Shown piece after piece: positions 4,901 to 7,051 of a stretch of 7,051 nucleotides of DNA. The stretch covers positions 1 to 7,051 of the forward strand of contig JAQVPY010000118.1 of the NCBI GenBank assembly GCA_028701815.1, given 5' to 3'. Origin of the DNA: Bacteroidales bacterium. Lineage in GTDB: Bacteria > Bacteroidota > Bacteroidia > Bacteroidales > BM520. The position numbers were made by a program, and so were the translations under genes. The notes below the pieces were generated by a model. That model did no database searches and was not told the origin of the DNA. It was given only the letters and a program-made list of their open reading frames with translations. How positions within the stretch are numbered: the first letter of the stretch is position 1; every line of letters begins with the position of its first letter.

Positions 4901-7051
4901 ATATTTTATCTGTTGCGATATTGATAATTAGGTCGTTGGTTAAATCTATCTCCATTTTTTCCATGTCCTCAATATGATTTACCAACTTTAATTCCCCAAT
5001 TAAAGTTTCAGAACAAATGTAAGAATAATATTTATTAATTACAAGACTTATCATGTCGGTTTTTTCAACAAGGAGTAAAATCTTGTCGGAGACATTATAT
5101 CCCTTGTCTTTCCTGATGTTTTGAATCCTGTTGACTAACTCTCTGGCATAACCTTCAAGTAATAAATCTTCTGTTATGTTAATATCTAAGGCTACTGTCA
5201 GACTGCCTTCGCTCTGTACAACCCATCCGGGGATATCTTCTGTAGAGATAATTACATCTTCTTTTCTAATATTAATTTCATCGGAGCCTGTATTTATCAA
5301 AACTTCTCTCCCACCGTCGAGGGTGTTGATATCTTCTTGTGATAACTGTGCAATAGCGGCAGCAATATTCTTCATGTTCTTCCCGTATTTGGGTCCTAAA
5401 ACCTTAAAGTCGGGCTTGATATTCTTTGTGAGTATGCTGTTACCTTTGAGATATTCTATTTCTTTGACGTTGACTTCAGCGAGAATCAGATCTTTTACTT
5501 TGTCGATTTGCTCAATGAAATCATCGGACATAGCCGGTATCATTATCTTGCTTAAAGGCTGACGGACTCTGTTGTTCGTACGCTTTCTCAAAGCCAGCAC
5601 CATAGAAGAAATGGTCTGTGCCATTTCCATACGTTCTTCCAGTTTGCTGTCGATAAAAGAATCGTCGGCAACAGGGAAGTCGGTGAGGTGTACACTTGCA
5701 GCCTTCTCAATCTTAGATACACCATTGAGGTCCCTGAATAAGGAATCGCTGTAGAAAGGAGCAATAGGACACATTAACTTGGCTATTGTGACCAGACAGG
5801 TGTATAAGGTCTGGTAAGCTGAAATTTTATCTTCGTTGTAGTCGCCTTTCCAAAATCTTCTCCTGCATAGACGGACATACCAGTTGGATAAATAGTCGTT
5901 GACAAAACTCTGAATAGCCCTCCCGGCTTTTGTGGGCTCATAATCGTTGTAGCTGTCGTCTACTAATTTAATGAGAGAATTCAACTCCGAAAGAATCCAT
6001 CTGTCAATTTCAGGACGGGATTTAAACTCTATGTCAGGTTCGCTATATGTGAAATTGTCAATGTTGGCATATAATGCAAAGAATGAATAGGTGTTGTAAA
6101 GCGTACCGAAAAACTTGCGCTGGACCTCGGCGATACCGTCGACGTCAAATTTTAGATTATCCCACGGCTGGGCATTGGTTATCATGTACCAACGGGTGGC
6201 GTCCGGACTGTATTTCTTTATTGTCTCAAAAGGATCTACGGCGTTTCCGTAACGTTTCGACATCTTGTTGCCGTTTTTGTCGAGGACAAGTCCGTTGGAG
6301 ACACAAGTCTTGTATGATACTGAGTCAAAACACATAGCTGCGATGGCATGAAGCGTGTAGAACCATCCGCGGGTCTGGTCTACACCCTCAGCAATAAAAT
6401 CCGCGGGGAAAGCTCCTTTTAAAGGATTATTGTCGGTGCCGAGAGGCGCTTTCTCAAACGGATAGTGATACTGTGCAAAAGGCATTGCACCGGAATCAAA
6501 CCAAACGTCAATGAGATCGCTCTCACGTGTCATCGGCTTGCCCGAAGTTGACACGAGAATAATATCGTCTACATAAGGCCTGTGCAAATCGACCTTTTCA
6601 TAATTCTCTTTTGAAAAATCGCCCGGGACGAAATCCTTATAGGGATTGTCTTTCATGAAACCGGCTTGAATAGACTTCTCTATCTCTTTACATAGTTGCG
6701 CTATTGATGAAATACATATCCTTTCTTTGCTGTCTTCTGTGCTCCATATAGGAAGTGGAGTGCCCCAGAATCTGGAACGACTTAAATTCCAGTCCTGCAA
6801 ATTCTCTAACCAGTTGCCGAAACGACCGCTACCGGTAGATGCCGGCTTCCAGTTGATGGTCGAATTCAACTCAATCATCCTGTCTTTTACTGCTGTCGCT
6901 TTGATAAACCAAGAGTCAAGCGGATAATATAATACCGGTTTGTCTGTCCTCCAACAATGCGGATAGTTGTGAACGTGCTTTTCTATTTTGAACGCCTTTT
7001 TCTGATATTTCAGCATAACGCAGATGTCAATATCAAGAGTGGTGTCTTTAT
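4899..7051 (-). CDS. ileS: Isoleucyl-tRNA synthetase, C-terminal two thirds (5' end outside window)
   Basis: The frame stays open to the right edge of the window, about 11 codons beyond the ATG at 7016, so that ATG is internal. About 716 residues are visible; whole enzymes of this type have about 1,100, so the HIGH motif and most of the editing domain are missing. The enzyme charges tRNA-Ile in the cytoplasm. Counting from the internal Met, motifs include PHCWRTDKPVLYYPLDSWFI (19-38), RFWGTPLPIW (82-91), DLIDVWFDSGAMPF (167-180), AEGVDQTRGWFY (209-220) and KMSKR (251-255), the ATP-binding loop in its eukaryote-like form. The anticodon-binding helical domain follows (about 335-480), then a RVRQPL motif (483-488) and a C-terminal domain with KPDFKVLGPKYGK (534-546), resembling DUF5915. 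There is no C-terminal Cys4 zinc finger as in the E. coli enzyme. The gene ends 12 bases before the DksA-like gene, with which it is probably co-transcribed. Confidence 0.96.
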   Translation of the reverse strand, partial: KDTTLDIDICVMLKYQKKAFKIEKHVHNYPHCWRTDKPVLYYPLDSWFIKATAVKDRMIELNSTINWKPASTGSGRFGNWLENLQDWNLSRSRFWGTPLPIWSTEDSKERICISSIAQLCKEIEKSIQAGFMKDNPYKDFVPGDFSKENYEKVDLHRPYVDDIILVSTSGKPMTRESDLIDVWFDSGAMPFAQYHYPFEKAPLGTDNNPLKGAFPADFIAEGVDQTRGWFYTLHAIAAMCFDSVSYKTCVSNGLVLDKNGNKMSKRYGNAVDPFETIKKYSPDATRWYMITNAQPWDNLKFDVDGIAEVQRKFFGTLYNTYSFFALYANIDNFTYSEPDIEFKSRPEIDRWILSELNSLIKLVDDSYNDYEPTKAGRAIQSFVNDYLSNWYVRLCRRRFWKGDYNEDKISAYQTLYTCLVTIAKLMCPIAPFYSDSLFRDLNGVSKIEKAASVHLTDFPVADDSFIDSKLEERMEMAQTISSMVLALRKRTNNRVRQPLSKIMIPAMSDDFIEQIDKVKDLILAEVNVKEIEYLKGNSILTKNIKPDFKVLGPKYGKNMKNIAAAIAQLSQEDINTLDGGREVLINTGSDEINIRKEDVIISTEDIPGWVVQSEGSLTVALDINITEDLLLEGYARELVNRIQNIRKDKGYNVSDKILLLVEKTDMISLVINKYYSYICSETLIGELKLVNHIEDMEKMEIDLTNDLIINIATDKI

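Overview
The window looks like an ordinary chromosomal segment of a Bacteroidota bacterium, most likely of the order Bacteroidales. Three things point there: a gldF-gldG-DUF4340 gene set; an ileS - DksA/TraR-like - lspA block on the other strand, an order I recall as common in this phylum; and a perfect Bacteroidota-type -7 promoter element (TAnnTTTG followed by C) between the first two genes. The species cannot be named from the sequence alone. Coding density is extreme: the largest gap between genes is 35 bases, and there are no RNA genes, mobile elements, CRISPR arrays or long repeats.

Left half, + strand (1-3872). The window opens inside the 3' end of a gene whose product resembles the C-terminal cupin domain of class I mannose-6-phosphate isomerase (ManA). 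After a 35-base gap holding the candidate promoter comes a tight three-gene operon. It encodes a GldF-type ABC-2 permease, a GldG-type periplasmic/auxiliary subunit anchored at both ends, and a DUF4340 protein with an N-terminal anchor. gldF and gldG are one base apart with a clear Shine-Dalgarno sequence, and gldG and DUF4340 overlap by one base (TGATG). Together these look like the membrane and periplasmic part of an ABC transporter of unknown substrate. The ATPase (GldA in gliding flavobacteria) is not in the window.

Right half, - strand (3876-7051). Reading right to left, the window holds the C-terminal two thirds of isoleucyl-tRNA synthetase (KMSKR-type signature), a small DksA/TraR-family protein that keeps only one of the four zinc-finger cysteines, and lipoprotein signal peptidase LspA with both catalytic aspartates. 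The three genes are spaced by 12 and 9 bases and are probably co-transcribed from a promoter outside the window. The SD of the DksA-like gene is built into the ileS stop codon. lspA appears to start with TTG, in the same reading frame as the gene before it.

The two operons converge with only three bases between stop codons, so neither has room for an intergenic terminator. I see no convincing undescribed system. The points most worth a second look are the substrate and ATPase of the GldFG-DUF4340 transporter, the zinc-finger-less DksA-like protein, the TTG/same-frame junction before lspA, and a lipobox-like sequence at the N terminus of the DUF4340 protein.
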